DNA of 38,909 nucleotides from Streptomyces nanshensis. GTDB lineage: Bacteria; Actinomycetota; Actinomycetes; Streptomycetales; Streptomycetaceae. Shown piece after piece: positions 12,553 to 20,626 of this stretch; positions within the stretch are counted from its first letter, which is position 1, and every line of letters begins with the position of its first letter. The translations under genes and the position numbers were made by a program. The notes beneath the pieces were generated by a model. The model searched no databases and was not told where the DNA came from. It saw nothing but the letters and a program-made list of their open reading frames with translations. Location of the stretch: the NCBI RefSeq assembly GCF_001751255.1, contig NZ_LJGW01000248.1, forward strand, positions 1 through 38,909, given 5' to 3'.

Positions 12553-12573
12553 CATGAGCGAGGTCCGCTCAAC
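12553..12573. promoter_or_regulatory. Second, degenerate HAIR-like repeat upstream of dnaK
   Basis: TGAGC and GCTCA form 5-bp arms around exactly 7 bases. Extended over the 7-base HAIR arms, each has two mismatches to consensus. The spacing and the 52-base offset from the perfect HAIR fit the multi-site HspR promoters known for Streptomyces dnaK. The minus-strand TTGAGC here may double as a -35. Confidence 0.6.
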
Positions 12574-12740
12574 TCTTATGCCTTCTTTATGCGCACCCGG
12601 CTCCGACCAGGCACGGAGCGCACCCTCGACCCGGGCCGCGACGAGCACCCTCCCCGCCGGCCGCCCCGCGACGCAGATCACCGCGCGCCCGGGTACCAGC
12701 GGGCGCCGGGGAGTGGGTAGTCTCGTACGGATCAGATAAG

Positions 12741-12756
12741 TTACCGCTTAGTAAGC
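12741..12756. promoter_or_regulatory. Possible operator palindrome before the EtfD-like gene
   Basis: TTACCGCTTAGTAA has TTAC/GTAA ends, and an overlapping 11-base palindrome GCTTAGTAAGC occupies 12746-12756. It sits 43 bases before the etfD-like ATG in an otherwise G+C-rich stretch, just after a GATAAG (12735) that could be a -10. The form suits a TetR-family operator, but no regulator gene is nearby. Confidence 0.4.
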
Positions 12757-12798
12757 CACTCGATCAGGTCTCGCCCGAAGGCCGCCCGAGGAGCCCTC

Positions 12799-15219
12799 AT
12801 GCAACTCGCAGCGATCGTCGTCTCGTTGGTGCTGGCGGCAGTCGGCACCGCGCTGTTCGCACGTGCCATCGCGCAGATCTACCGCTTCGTCAGGCTGGGT
12901 TCACCGGTGCCCGCGGGCACGCGCACGGACGACCCGGGCGCGCGCACGCTCACGCTCGCCCGTGAGTTCTTCGGCCACACCCGCATGAACCGCTGGGGCG
13001 TGATCGGCTTCGCGCACTGGTTCGTCGCCGTCGGCTTCTTCACGCTCGTCCTGACCCTGGTGCACGCCTTCGGGCAGCTCTTCCAGGCCGACTGGACGCT
13101 GCCGCTCATCGGGACCTGGGCGCCGTACGAGATCTTCACCGAGTTCATCGGCCTGATGACGGTGCTGGGCATCGCCACGCTCATCGTGATCCGGCTGCTG
13201 AGCCTGCCGTCGCGGGCGGGGCGCAAGTCGCGCTTCGCGGGCTCCAAGGCGGGCCAGGCGTACTTCGTCGAGTACGTGATCCTCACCATCGGCGTGGCCA
13301 TCCTCGTACTGCGCGGGCTGGAGGGCGCACTGCACGGCGTGCACGGCTACGAGGCCTCGTACTTCGTGTCGTATCCACTCGTCGCCGCGTTCAAGGGACT
13401 GAGCGTGAGCGCGCTGCAGAACCTGACGTACCTCGTCGCGCTCATCAAGATCGGCACCTCTTTCGTGTGGATGATCGTGGTCGGGCTCAACACCAACATG
13501 GGTGTGGCCTGGCACCGCTTCCTCGCCTTCCCGAACATCTGGTTCAAGCGCGATGCCGAAGGCGGCACCGCCCTGGGCGAGTTGAGGCCCATGGTCTCCG
13601 GCGGCAAGGAGATCGACTTCGAGACCGCTCTCGACGACGACAACGAGGAGGAGGTCCGCTTCGGCGCCTCCCAGGTCGAGGACTTCTCCTGGAAGGGCAT
13701 CCTCGACTTCTCCACCTGCACCGAGTGCGGCCGCTGCCAGTCGCAGTGCCCCGCCTGGAACACCGGCAAGCCGCTCTCGCCGAAGCTGCTGATCATGTCG
13801 CTGCGCGACCACGCGCACGCCAAGGCCCCCTATCTGCTCGCCGGCGGCGGCAAGACCATGGAGGGCGAGGAGAAGGCGAGCGAGGAGCAGCTCAAGGACG
13901 TACCCGCGGCGGCGCTGGCGGAGGCCGAACGTCCGCTGATCGGCACCGCGGAGGAGAACGGCGTCATCGACCCGGACGTGCTGTGGTCGTGCACCACGTG
14001 CGGCGCGTGCGTCGAGCAGTGCCCCGTCGACATCGAGCACGTCGACCACATCGTCGACATGCGCCGCTACCAGGTGATGATCGAGAGCGCCTTCCCGAGC
14101 GAGGCCGGGACGATGCTCAAGAACCTGGAGAAGAAGGGCAATCCCTGGGGCCTGGCCAAGAAGCAGCGCCTGGAGTGGACGAAGGAGCTGGCGGAGGCGA
14201 CCGGCTTCGAGGTGCCCGTCGTCGGCAAGACCGTCGAGGATCTGACCGAGGTCGACTACCTGTACTGGGTCGGCTGCGCGGGCGCCCTGGAGGACCGGGC
14301 GAAGAAGACCACCAAGGCCTTCGCGGAGCTGCTGCACATCGCGGGCGTCAACTTCGCGATCATGGGCGGCGACGAGAAGTGCACCGGCGACTCGCCCCGC
14401 CGCCTCGGCAACGAGTTCCTCTTCCAGCAGCTCGGCGAGGAGAACGTCGCCACGCTCAACGCGGCCTTCGGCGAGGATGACGAAGACGAGTCGACGAAGA
14501 AGCCCGCCTCGAAGAAGAAGATCGTCGCGACGTGCCCGCACTGCTTCAACACGCTCGCCAACGAGTACCCGCAACTGGGCGGCCACTACGAGGTCATCCA
14601 CCACACCCAACTGCTGCAACACCTCGTCGACGAGGGCAGGTTGGTGCCGGTGACACCGGTCGAGGGCCTGATCACGTACCACGACCCGTGCTACCTGGGA
14701 CGGCACAACAAGGTCTACACGCCCCCGCGCGAGATCATCGGCAGGGTGCCGGGTCTGCGGAACGAGGAGATGCACCGCCACAAGGAGCGCGGCTTCTGCT
14801 GCGGCGCGGGAGGCGCCCGCATGTGGATGGAGGAGCGCATCGGCAAGCGCATCAACAACGAACGCGTGGACGAGGCCCTTTCGCTGAACCCGGACATCGT
14901 CTCGACCGCCTGCCCGTTCTGCCTCGTGATGCTGACGGACTCCGTCAACGGCAAGAAGGCAGCAGCCGACGGTGGCTCCGCCACGGGCCAGAAGGCCAAG
15001 GAGGAGCTGCGGGTCGTGGACGTCGCGCAGTTGCTGCTCGACTCCGTCCGTACGCCGGAGGAGGAGGCCGCCGCGGACGAGCCCTCGGACGAGGACGAAG
15101 CGTCGGACGCGGACGGAGCGTCCGGCAAGCCGGACGCCGGCGAGGAAGACGCCCGCGAGAAGAACGGCGGCAAGCCCGACGCGGGCAAGGAGAGCACGGA
15201 GACCGAACCGGCGAAGTGA
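12799..15219 (+). CDS. etfD: Membrane Fe-S oxidoreductase with CCG domains (EtfD-like)
   Basis: The product is 806 residues. It has an N-terminal membrane domain with about five helices (roughly 3-25, 75-97, 110-132, 155-177, 205-230). Two [4Fe-4S] ferredoxin clusters follow: Cys307/310/313/317 and Cys398/401/404/408. Two CCG cysteine-rich modules come next, with CPHCFNTLANEYP, DPCYLGRHNKVY and Cys667-Cys668 in CCGAGGARMWMEE. A disordered acidic Lys/Glu/Asp tail of about 70 residues ends it. The architecture matches mycobacterial EtfD (Rv0338c), which takes electrons from electron-transfer flavoprotein during fatty-acid oxidation and passes them to the respiratory chain. GAGGAG precedes the ATG. 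It is transcribed away from dnaK and stands alone. Confidence 0.88.
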   Translation: MQLAAIVVSLVLAAVGTALFARAIAQIYRFVRLGSPVPAGTRTDDPGARTLTLAREFFGHTRMNRWGVIGFAHWFVAVGFFTLVLTLVHAFGQLFQADWTLPLIGTWAPYEIFTEFIGLMTVLGIATLIVIRLLSLPSRAGRKSRFAGSKAGQAYFVEYVILTIGVAILVLRGLEGALHGVHGYEASYFVSYPLVAAFKGLSVSALQNLTYLVALIKIGTSFVWMIVVGLNTNMGVAWHRFLAFPNIWFKRDAEGGTALGELRPMVSGGKEIDFETALDDDNEEEVRFGASQVEDFSWKGILDFSTCTECGRCQSQCPAWNTGKPLSPKLLIMSLRDHAHAKAPYLLAGGGKTMEGEEKASEEQLKDVPAAALAEAERPLIGTAEENGVIDPDVLWSCTTCGACVEQCPVDIEHVDHIVDMRRYQVMIESAFPSEAGTMLKNLEKKGNPWGLAKKQRLEWTKELAEATGFEVPVVGKTVEDLTEVDYLYWVGCAGALEDRAKKTTKAFAELLHIAGVNFAIMGGDEKCTGDSPRRLGNEFLFQQLGEENVATLNAAFGEDDEDESTKKPASKKKIVATCPHCFNTLANEYPQLGGHYEVIHHTQLLQHLVDEGRLVPVTPVEGLITYHDPCYLGRHNKVYTPPREIIGRVPGLRNEEMHRHKERGFCCGAGGARMWMEERIGKRINNERVDEALSLNPDIVSTACPFCLVMLTDSVNGKKAAADGGSATGQKAKEELRVVDVAQLLLDSVRTPEEEAAADEPSDEDEASDADGASGKPDAGEEDAREKNGGKPDAGKESTETEPAK

Positions 15220-15290
15220 GACCGGACACGGCGTCCTTCCCTCCCCGGGACGGACGTTCGTGGAGATGCGTGAGATACAGACGACACAGC

Positions 15291-15320
15291 GGAGCCTGCC
15301 GTCACGGAACGGCAGGCTCC
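15291..15320 (+). terminator. Strong intrinsic terminator after the EtfD-like gene
   Basis: A perfect 12-bp stem (GGAGCCTGCCGT / ACGGCAGGCTCC) with a 6-base loop is followed by GTTCGTTTG. It lies 71 bases after the stop codon at 15219. Confidence 0.9.
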
Positions 15321-15376
15321 GTTCGTTTGCGACAAGGTCCGCTCGAATTCGGTCACTTAGCGTTCTTCACACGTCA

Positions 15377-15392
15377 ATCCCCTTCGGGGGAT
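15377..15392. other. UUCG-tetraloop hairpin in a gene-free stretch
   Basis: ATCCCC-TTCG-GGGGAT is a short perfect hairpin with the very stable C(UUCG)G loop. It lies in the stretch between the EtfD terminator and the HATPase gene at 15779. Apart from this hairpin and a doubled CCGTACGG around 15590-15615, I see no gene there; a + frame entering from 14532 is a shadow with no family signature. Confidence 0.5.
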
Positions 15393-15778
15393 ACCCAACC
15401 GGGACCCTGCGCCTTAGCCTCGCTGACCAGCGGCAGAAAGCAGTGCCGGAGCGCGAGTGCCGGAGATCTGCCGGAGTTGACGCCGAGCAGAGGGAGGCGA
15501 CCCCGGTTGCTGGACGGCGGTGGCGTACCGGCGGAGACCGTCCGCGGCTCCCCCGTGCCCCCTGTCCGCACGAGACGGGGCGTCGTCCCCGTACGGACCA
15601 TGACCGTACGGTCCACCACTCCCGTCACGGCGCCCTCCGCGGAAACCCGGCGCTTACGCCCCTGCACGCAGAGCAGTTCGCCCGATACCGTGCGGGGCAC
15701 AAGCGACCGGGCCCGCACGCCGTGCCGGCAGGGGGAGGACCCGGTCCGTAGGCCGACCACCGTCGAGGAGATGGGCGC

Positions 15779-16186
15779 ATGCTGACCAACGAGCGCCTGT
15801 GCCGATTGCACTTCACCTCCCGCGACCTTCCGCGCATCCGTATCGAGGTCGAGGAGTGCGCCGCCTCCGCCGGGCTCGCCGAGCCGCGCAGAGGCGAATT
15901 CGTGGTCGCCGTCGACGCCGTGGCGACCAACGCCGTCGAACACGCGGGCGGCATGGGCCGGTTGGTGATGCGTCACCTCGCGGGCGAACTGGAGTGCCGC
16001 GTCGAGGACTCCGGCCCCGGCTTCTCCGAGGACGTCATCCCCGAACTCGCCCCGGGCGTCGCGGGAGCCACCGCCGGCCGCGGCCTGTGGCTCGCCCGCC
16101 TGGTCACCGACCGGCTCAGCGTCGAACCGGCGGGCCCCGACTCGGGCGCCGTCGTGACGCTCGCGGTGAAGCTGCCCGGCGGCTGA
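15779..16186 (+). CDS. HATPase_c ATP-binding protein, anti-sigma factor-like
   Basis: The product is 135 residues, a stand-alone GHKL ATPase of the RsbW/SpoIIAB type common in Streptomyces. VDAVATNAVEHAGG is the N-box with the Mg-coordinating Asn. VEDSGPGF is the G1 box and AGRGLWLARLVTD the G2 box. GAGGAG lies 8 bases before the ATG. Family members bind sigma factors or phosphorylate STAS-domain antagonists, but neither a sigma factor nor a STAS gene is adjacent, so the partner is unknown. A histidine-kinase fragment is unlikely because the length and start are normal for the solo family. Confidence 0.85.
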   Translation: MLTNERLCRLHFTSRDLPRIRIEVEECAASAGLAEPRRGEFVVAVDAVATNAVEHAGGMGRLVMRHLAGELECRVEDSGPGFSEDVIPELAPGVAGATAGRGLWLARLVTDRLSVEPAGPDSGAVVTLAVKLPGG

Positions 16187-16200
16187 ACGCAGGGGCACGG

Positions 16201-16275
16201 CCGAGCACATCGCAACCGAGCACCTCGCAGCCGAGCACCTCGCAGCCGAGCACCTCGCAGCCGAGCACCTCGTAG
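16201..16275. repeat. Tandem repeat, five copies of a 15-bp unit
   Basis: The unit CCGAGCACCTCGCAG occurs five times head to tail. Copies 2-4 are identical, copy 1 has two substitutions and copy 5 one. It lies in the intergenic region just after the HATPase stop. Both strands stay open across it (PSTSQ or LRGAR repeats), as expected for a 15-base period, but no gene covers it. Confidence 0.95.
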
Positions 16276-16409
16276 CCCGGCCCCTCCCCCTCCCCGCCCA
16301 CGGGTCCCGTAGGGGTGAGCCTTACGGGTTGTACCGGATCTGCCACAATGCGGCTCCCAAGCCGGCCACCCCGGCGTCACTGTCGCATCGACAAGGTACG
16401 TTCGAGGAC

Positions 16410-17402
16410 GTGGCTGGTTTCAGGATGGGACGCGGCCGGGGCTCCCGGAACGCGCAGCAGCAAGGGCAGTACGGCGGACCGCAGAGCCGGGGCCGCGGCG
16501 CGGGCGGTCCGGGTCCGGGCCCCGCGCCGGGAGCCGGACCGGGCGCGTACGGACAACGCCCGCCCCAGCAGTGGCCCCGCACACAGGGCGGCCACGGCGA
16601 ACCCGAGTACTTCGGTGAGCAGTACGGCTCCCATCAGCAGCCCGGCGGCGGCCAGTTCGGCCCCGGTCCGTACGCGGGCGGTCCGGGCGGTCCCGGTCCC
16701 CGCCAGCCGCGGCCCGGCGGTCCCGCCTCCGATCCCTACGCGGACGCCTCCGGTCACACCCGTTCGTTCACCGTCCCCGAGCCGTTCAGCGTGCACGGCG
16801 CCTACGGCCCGGACGGCGGCGGCTACGGCGGCGACTACGCCCGTCCCGCACCGCCCTCCGGCCCCCGGCTGCACTGGAAGGACCTGCTGAGCGGCATCCT
16901 GCTGCGCCCGTCGGCGACCTTCTGGCAGATGCGCGACCACAGCGTGTGGGGCACGGCGATCATCGTCACGTTCCTCTACGGACTGCTCGCGATCTTCGGC
17001 CTCGACCAGGCCCGCGAAGAGGTCATCCACGCGACGCTCTCCAGCGCCGTCCCGTACGTACTGAGCACGGGCATCGCGGTCGTACTGGCCGGGCTCATAC
17101 TCGGCGCGGTCACGCACACGCTCGCCCGGCAGTTCGGCGGCGACGGTGCCTGGGGGCCGACGGTCGGCCTCTCGATGCTGATCATGTCGCTGACCGATGC
17201 GCCGCGGCTCGTCGTCGCGCTCTTCCTGGGCGGTACGGCGCCGATCGTGCAGGCACTGGGCTGGGCGACCTGGGTCGCGGCCGGAGCGCTGTTCACGATG
17301 ATGGTCAGCCGCTCGCACGACATACCGTGGCCGCGCGCGCTGGGCGCCTCGGCGGTCCAACTCGTCGCGCTGCTCGTGCTGATCAAGCTCGGCACGCTCT
17401 AG
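16410..17402 (+). CDS. Yip1-family integral membrane protein with Pro/Gly-rich N-terminus
   Basis: The product is about 330 residues. The first ~145 are low-complexity Gly, Pro, Gln and Arg. A cytoplasmic helix with HWKDLLSGILLRPSATFWQMRDH leads into five or six hydrophobic segments (about 170-325), a layout typical of bacterial Yip1 proteins. The GTG at 16410 opens VAGFRMGRGRG. An ATG at 16425 and a TTG at 16329 are in frame, and no start has a strong ribosome-binding site. A CACAAT near 16346 may be a -10. Function is unknown; the low-complexity arm may mediate protein contacts. Confidence 0.75.
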   Translation: MAGFRMGRGRGSRNAQQQGQYGGPQSRGRGAGGPGPGPAPGAGPGAYGQRPPQQWPRTQGGHGEPEYFGEQYGSHQQPGGGQFGPGPYAGGPGGPGPRQPRPGGPASDPYADASGHTRSFTVPEPFSVHGAYGPDGGGYGGDYARPAPPSGPRLHWKDLLSGILLRPSATFWQMRDHSVWGTAIIVTFLYGLLAIFGLDQAREEVIHATLSSAVPYVLSTGIAVVLAGLILGAVTHTLARQFGGDGAWGPTVGLSMLIMSLTDAPRLVVALFLGGTAPIVQALGWATWVAAGALFTMMVSRSHDIPWPRALGASAVQLVALLVLIKLGTL

Positions 17403-17444
17403 ACACCGGGCGCCCGGCCCCTTCGCCCCTGGGCTCCTCTCTCG

Positions 17445-17681
17445 TCACATCCCGGGGCCGGGATCGCTCTCCCCGCGCCGCTCCTGCTGCTGTGCCTGAC
17501 CGGAGTCCTGCCCGGACGCCGGTTCCCCGGACGAGCCCGGCCGGGGATCCCCGGGGTGGAACCGTTCGTAGTCGGCGGTGGCGACCCGCTGCCGCTGATG
17601 CTCGTCGACGAGATGCAGCAGCAGCGCGGCCAGCGCGATCAGGATGAGGATCACGCCGACGGTGACGAGGATGTCCAGCAT
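17445..17681 (-). CDS. Small single-pass membrane protein, 78 aa
   Basis: The protein begins with a hydrophobic helix (MLDILVTVGVILILIALAALLLHL, residues 1-24). A basic hinge (VDEHQRQR) follows, then a soluble Gln/Ser/Pro/Gly-rich tail. GAGGAG precedes the ATG by 5 bases. It is convergent with the Yip1-like gene, with stops 42 bases apart. The family is not recognised; the N-out anchor with a disordered tail is a common form in Streptomyces. Confidence 0.68.
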   Translation of the reverse strand: MLDILVTVGVILILIALAALLLHLVDEHQRQRVATADYERFHPGDPRPGSSGEPASGQDSGQAQQQERRGESDPGPGM

Positions 17682-17871
17682 GGCCGCTCCTCTCCTCCGG
17701 CCGGACGGCGCCGAGCCGGCGCCATATGCGTACGTAGGGGGACACGGGTGCCCGATTCGCCCGCGTCACACAGCTCCCCGGCCCGGGCCCCGGGACCGCG
17801 TCCCGTCCGCGGACCGCCAACTCCACGCCGACCGCCGCCACTTCATGGCGCGAACGAGCACACTCAATTCC

Positions 17872-17922
17872 CCGGAACCGCAGTATTCTCGATACTTTCC
17901 GCTTCTCCCTGTGCGGTTCCGG
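17872..17922. other. Nested inverted repeats upstream of an acetyltransferase gene
   Basis: CCGGAACCGCA (17872-17882) and TGCGGTTCCGG (17912-17922) are perfect 11-bp arms. Within the loop AGTAT-TCTCG-ATACT makes a second hairpin. The inner part is strikingly A+T-rich for this genome. It lies about 90 bases before the ATG at 18012, in a 330-base region with no credible gene. It may be a regulatory RNA structure, a terminator, or an operator pair. Confidence 0.55.
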
Positions 17923-18011
17923 TCACAGTCGGTCAGTCCTGTTCAAGGCCACAGCCAGGGCCGGGACCGGTCGCCGACGGGGAAGCGGCCGAGGGGGGGG
18001 AGGGCCGAGAG

Positions 18012-18557
18012 ATGACAGAGGTGTTCCTGCGGCGACTGAGCCGGTGGCAGGCCGACGCGGCACGTGAGGCCGTCGCCGATCTGTACGTGGAGGCGTACCG
18101 GGGCACGGCGGGCGAGGAGTTCCGCGACCGTCAGGAGTATCTGCGCCGCCTCGGCGAGCACGTCCAGCGCACCGGCTTCGAGCTGGTGACCGCCACCATG
18201 GGCGGCGCCCTGGCCGGCAGCGTCTACGGCTACCGCGCGGAGCGCACCGACCAGTGGTGGCACGGACTGCACGGCGAACTGCCCGCCGAAGCCGCCGAAC
18301 TGACCGCCGCCGGGCGGACGTTCGTGATGACGGAGCTGATGGTCGCGCCGTCCTTCCGCCGCCGCGGCATCGCGACGCGCCTCCAGGAGAGTCTGCTCAC
18401 CCCGTCGGGCATCACCCTCGCCGTGACCCTGATCGATCAGGACGACGAGCCCGCCCGCCTCGCCCTGACGTCCTGGCAGTGGGAGAGCCTGGGCAAGATC
18501 ACCCCCGTCCCCGACCGTCCGCCGCTCGAAGCCTGGACACGGCGTCTTCCCAGGTAG
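18012..18557 (+). CDS. GNAT-family N-acetyltransferase
   Basis: The product is 181 residues. The acetyl-CoA site is visible as VMTELMVAPSFRRRGIATRLQESLL, the GNAT motif A with R/Q-x-x-G-x-A. The preceding strand LVTATMGGALAGSVYGYR and a late SWQWESLGKI segment fit the fold. The ATG at 18012 follows the purine run GGAGGGCCGAGAG. The substrate cannot be told from sequence. Upstream lies the structured region 17872-17922; the next gene starts 158 bases downstream. Confidence 0.83.
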   Translation: MTEVFLRRLSRWQADAAREAVADLYVEAYRGTAGEEFRDRQEYLRRLGEHVQRTGFELVTATMGGALAGSVYGYRAERTDQWWHGLHGELPAEAAELTAAGRTFVMTELMVAPSFRRRGIATRLQESLLTPSGITLAVTLIDQDDEPARLALTSWQWESLGKITPVPDRPPLEAWTRRLPR

Positions 18558-18715
18558 AAAGGGGTCCGAAGGGCCCAAGAGGCGCGGCTCCACCCGGCAG
18601 TACGCTGAAGAAAAGTGGGCGAAAACGCCCATCGCGGGCGGCGGCCGGTCCAGCACGGTCCCAGACGGCCGGCCGTCCGCCCATCAGATCTCCGGGCGAC
18701 AGAGGGGCGGACGCC

Positions 18716-19366
18716 ATGAAGGTCGAGTCGGCCATCCCGTACGGCATACGAGCAGACGGCACCGACACCGCGATCGGACCCGGCCCGGGTGTCGGCCCCG
18801 GAGTCGGCGTCGGCCCCGGCGCCCGAAGCGGCCTCGGCGTCGGCACGGACACCGGGCCGAACATCCCGGCCCCGGACCTCTCCGCGCTGAGCGCGCTCCA
18901 TCTGCCCGTCGAACCGGGCCTGTTGGCGCTGCGGCTGGGCTCCGGGCCGTCCCGGCAAGGACTCTTCGACGGTGCGTGGTGGCCGCACTCCCGCGACGTC
19001 CACGCCGAGTTGCCGGGTCTGATCGCCGTACTGAGCGAGCACGTGGGATCCGTCGACCGCATCGGCCTGGACGCGGACGCCTGGGACGGCCTCGGCGAGC
19101 CCCTCGTCGCCGGCGGACGCCTCGTCCAGGTCGACTGGTTCCCGCTCGGCGACGACACCGTCCTCGTCGGCTGCGGCGCCTTCGGCGACCTGGCGCTGCT
19201 CGCGATACCTCCGGGCTCGAGCGTCGACGAGGCACACGCCTCGCTGACGATGGCCACCCACATCGGCAGTACGGAGAACGGCCAGCGGATCCTGGTCGCG
19301 ACCGGAATCGCACAACCCGCGTGGCACGACGGCCCGTCGGGGGTCAACGGCACGGACGGGACATAA
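18716..19366 (+). CDS. DUF5994-like protein
   Basis: The product is 216 residues. After a Gly/Pro/Val-rich low-complexity stretch (about 20-50) comes the recognisable core GLFDGAWWPHSRDVHAELPG, then DRIGLDADAWDG and GRLVQVDWFPLG. This resembles the actinobacterial DUF5994 family, which has the same DGAWWPRS and ELP motifs. GAGGGG lies 8 bases upstream of the ATG. The valine/glycine repeat at 18780-18845 is coded by near-repeated GTCGGCCCCGG units and may vary in length between strains. No function is known for the family. Confidence 0.7.
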   Translation: MKVESAIPYGIRADGTDTAIGPGPGVGPGVGVGPGARSGLGVGTDTGPNIPAPDLSALSALHLPVEPGLLALRLGSGPSRQGLFDGAWWPHSRDVHAELPGLIAVLSEHVGSVDRIGLDADAWDGLGEPLVAGGRLVQVDWFPLGDDTVLVGCGAFGDLALLAIPPGSSVDEAHASLTMATHIGSTENGQRILVATGIAQPAWHDGPSGVNGTDGT

Positions 19367-19464
19367 CACCCGCACGAGGTACGCCGGGTGCGGTGCACCG
19401 TGCAGCACGACGTACACGAGGATGCACAAGGACGCACGCGGTGCGGTCTTGCGAGGTACGACGC

Positions 19465-19977
19465 TCAGAGCGCCTCGCGTGACGGCGTGACCGTCTCACC
19501 CGCCGCACGCACCGGAGGCAGCACGCTCCAGGGGAAGTTGATCCACTTGTCCGTACGCCGCCACACGTACTCGCACTTCACCTCGGACTGCGGCTTCTCG
19601 TAGATCACCGCGCTGCGCACCTCGGCGACGTGCTCCGCGCAGAAGTCCTGTACGAGCTTCAACGTACGGCCGGTGTCCGCGACATCGTCCGCGACGAGCA
19701 CCTTCTTCTCGCTCAGATCGACGACGTTGGGCACCGGCGGCAGCATCACCGGCATGTCGAGGGTCTGCCCGACGCCGGTGTAGAACTCGACGTTCATGAC
19801 GTGCAGGTTCTTCACGTCCAGCGCATAGCCGAGCCCGCCCGCGACGAAGAGACCGCCGCGCGCGATCGACAGAATGATGTCCGGTGCGTAGCCGTCGTCG
19901 GCGACCGCCTGCGCCAACTCCCGTACGGCGTCGCCGAAGAGCGGATACGTGAGGTCCTCCCGCGCTGCACCGCCCAC
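19465..19977 (-). CDS. Phosphoribosyltransferase (xanthine/hypoxanthine-guanine type)
   Basis: The product is 170 residues with the type I PRTase fold. The PRPP loop is VLVADDVADTGRTL (Asp97, Asp98 and Asp101-Thr102-Gly103), preceded by a SIARGGLFVAG loop for pyrophosphate. It probably salvages a purine base using PRPP. I chose the GTG at 19977, which has GGGAGG 7 bases upstream, over the TTG at 20028. It is 67 bases downstream of dcd on the same strand, so a nucleotide-metabolism operon is likely. The base specificity (guanine/xanthine versus hypoxanthine) is not decidable here. Confidence 0.82.
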   Translation of the reverse strand: MGGAAREDLTYPLFGDAVRELAQAVADDGYAPDIILSIARGGLFVAGGLGYALDVKNLHVMNVEFYTGVGQTLDMPVMLPPVPNVVDLSEKKVLVADDVADTGRTLKLVQDFCAEHVAEVRSAVIYEKPQSEVKCEYVWRRTDKWINFPWSVLPPVRAAGETVTPSREAL

Positions 19978-20044
19978 GCCCGTGCCTCCCTCTCTCTGAC
20001 CGTCCTGCCTCGTCGTGGTCTCTCTCAACGCCCTCCCCGGGCGA

Positions 20045-20620
20045 TCAGACCTGCGTCCGGTGGAAGTTCATGAACGAACGCGACGGCGTCGGCCCCCGCT
20101 GCCCCTGATACCGCGAACCGTGCACCGCGGACCCGTACGGATGCTCCGCCGGCGACGCCAGCCGGAACATGCACAACTGCCCGATCTTCATGCCGGGCCA
20201 CAGCTTCATCGGCAGCGTCGCGACGTTCGACAGCTCCAGGGTGACGTGCCCGGAGAAGCCCGGATCGATGAAGCCCGCGGTCGAGTGCGTCAGCAGCCCG
20301 AGCCGTCCCAGCGAACTCTTGCCCTCGAGGCGCGAGGCCAGATCGTCCGGCAGCGTGACCACTTCGTACGTCGACGCGAGCACGAACTCCCCGGGATGGA
20401 GGATGAACGGATCCTCGCCCTTCGCCTCGATCGGCCGTGTCAGATCGGGCTGTTCGACGGCGGGGTCGATGTGCGGATAGCGGTGGTTCTCGAACACCCG
20501 GAAATAGCGGTCCAGTCGGACGTCGACGCTGGAGGGCTGCACCATCTCGGGCTCGTACGGATCGATCCGTACCCTGCCGGCGTCGATCTCCGCCCGGATG
20601 TCCTTGTCAGAGAGAAGCAC
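20045..20620 (-). CDS. dcd: dCTP deaminase, probably dUMP-forming
   Basis: The product is 191 residues and nearly collinear with mycobacterial Dcd. It has [54 protein letters not shown] with the catalytic glutamate, and the closing [13 protein letters not shown]. The actinobacterial enzyme of this type both deaminates dCTP and hydrolyses the dUTP, giving dUMP for thymidylate synthesis; I infer the same here from the conserved HSTAGF loop. The start is a GTG with no ribosome-binding site, but TAGTCT ends 6 bases before it, so the mRNA is predicted to be leaderless. Confidence 0.95.
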   Translation of the reverse strand: MLLSDKDIRAEIDAGRVRIDPYEPEMVQPSSVDVRLDRYFRVFENHRYPHIDPAVEQPDLTRPIEAKGEDPFILHPGEFVLASTYEVVTLPDDLASRLEGKSSLGRLGLLTHSTAGFIDPGFSGHVTLELSNVATLPMKLWPGMKIGQLCMFRLASPAEHPYGSAVHGSRYQGQRGPTPSRSFMNFHRTQV

Positions 20621-20626
20621 GGCCAG

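Noticed and set aside
12901..14781. 626-residue minus-strand frame opposite the EtfD-like gene
   Set aside because: Rich in Leu/Arg/Asp/His from antisense codons, with no motif; the + strand carries unmistakable Fe-S and CCG motifs.
14532..15785. 417-residue + frame running from the EtfD end into the gene-free region
   Set aside because: Different frame from the real gene, no ribosome-binding site, and composition typical of noise; its tail beyond 15320 has no recognisable domain.
15374..16210. 278-residue minus frame opposite the HATPase gene
   Set aside because: The + strand carries intact N, G1 and G2 boxes with a good ribosome-binding site; this is its antisense.
16201..16275. CRISPR array
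   Set aside because: Units are contiguous 15-mers with no unique spacers and no cas genes; a simple tandem repeat.
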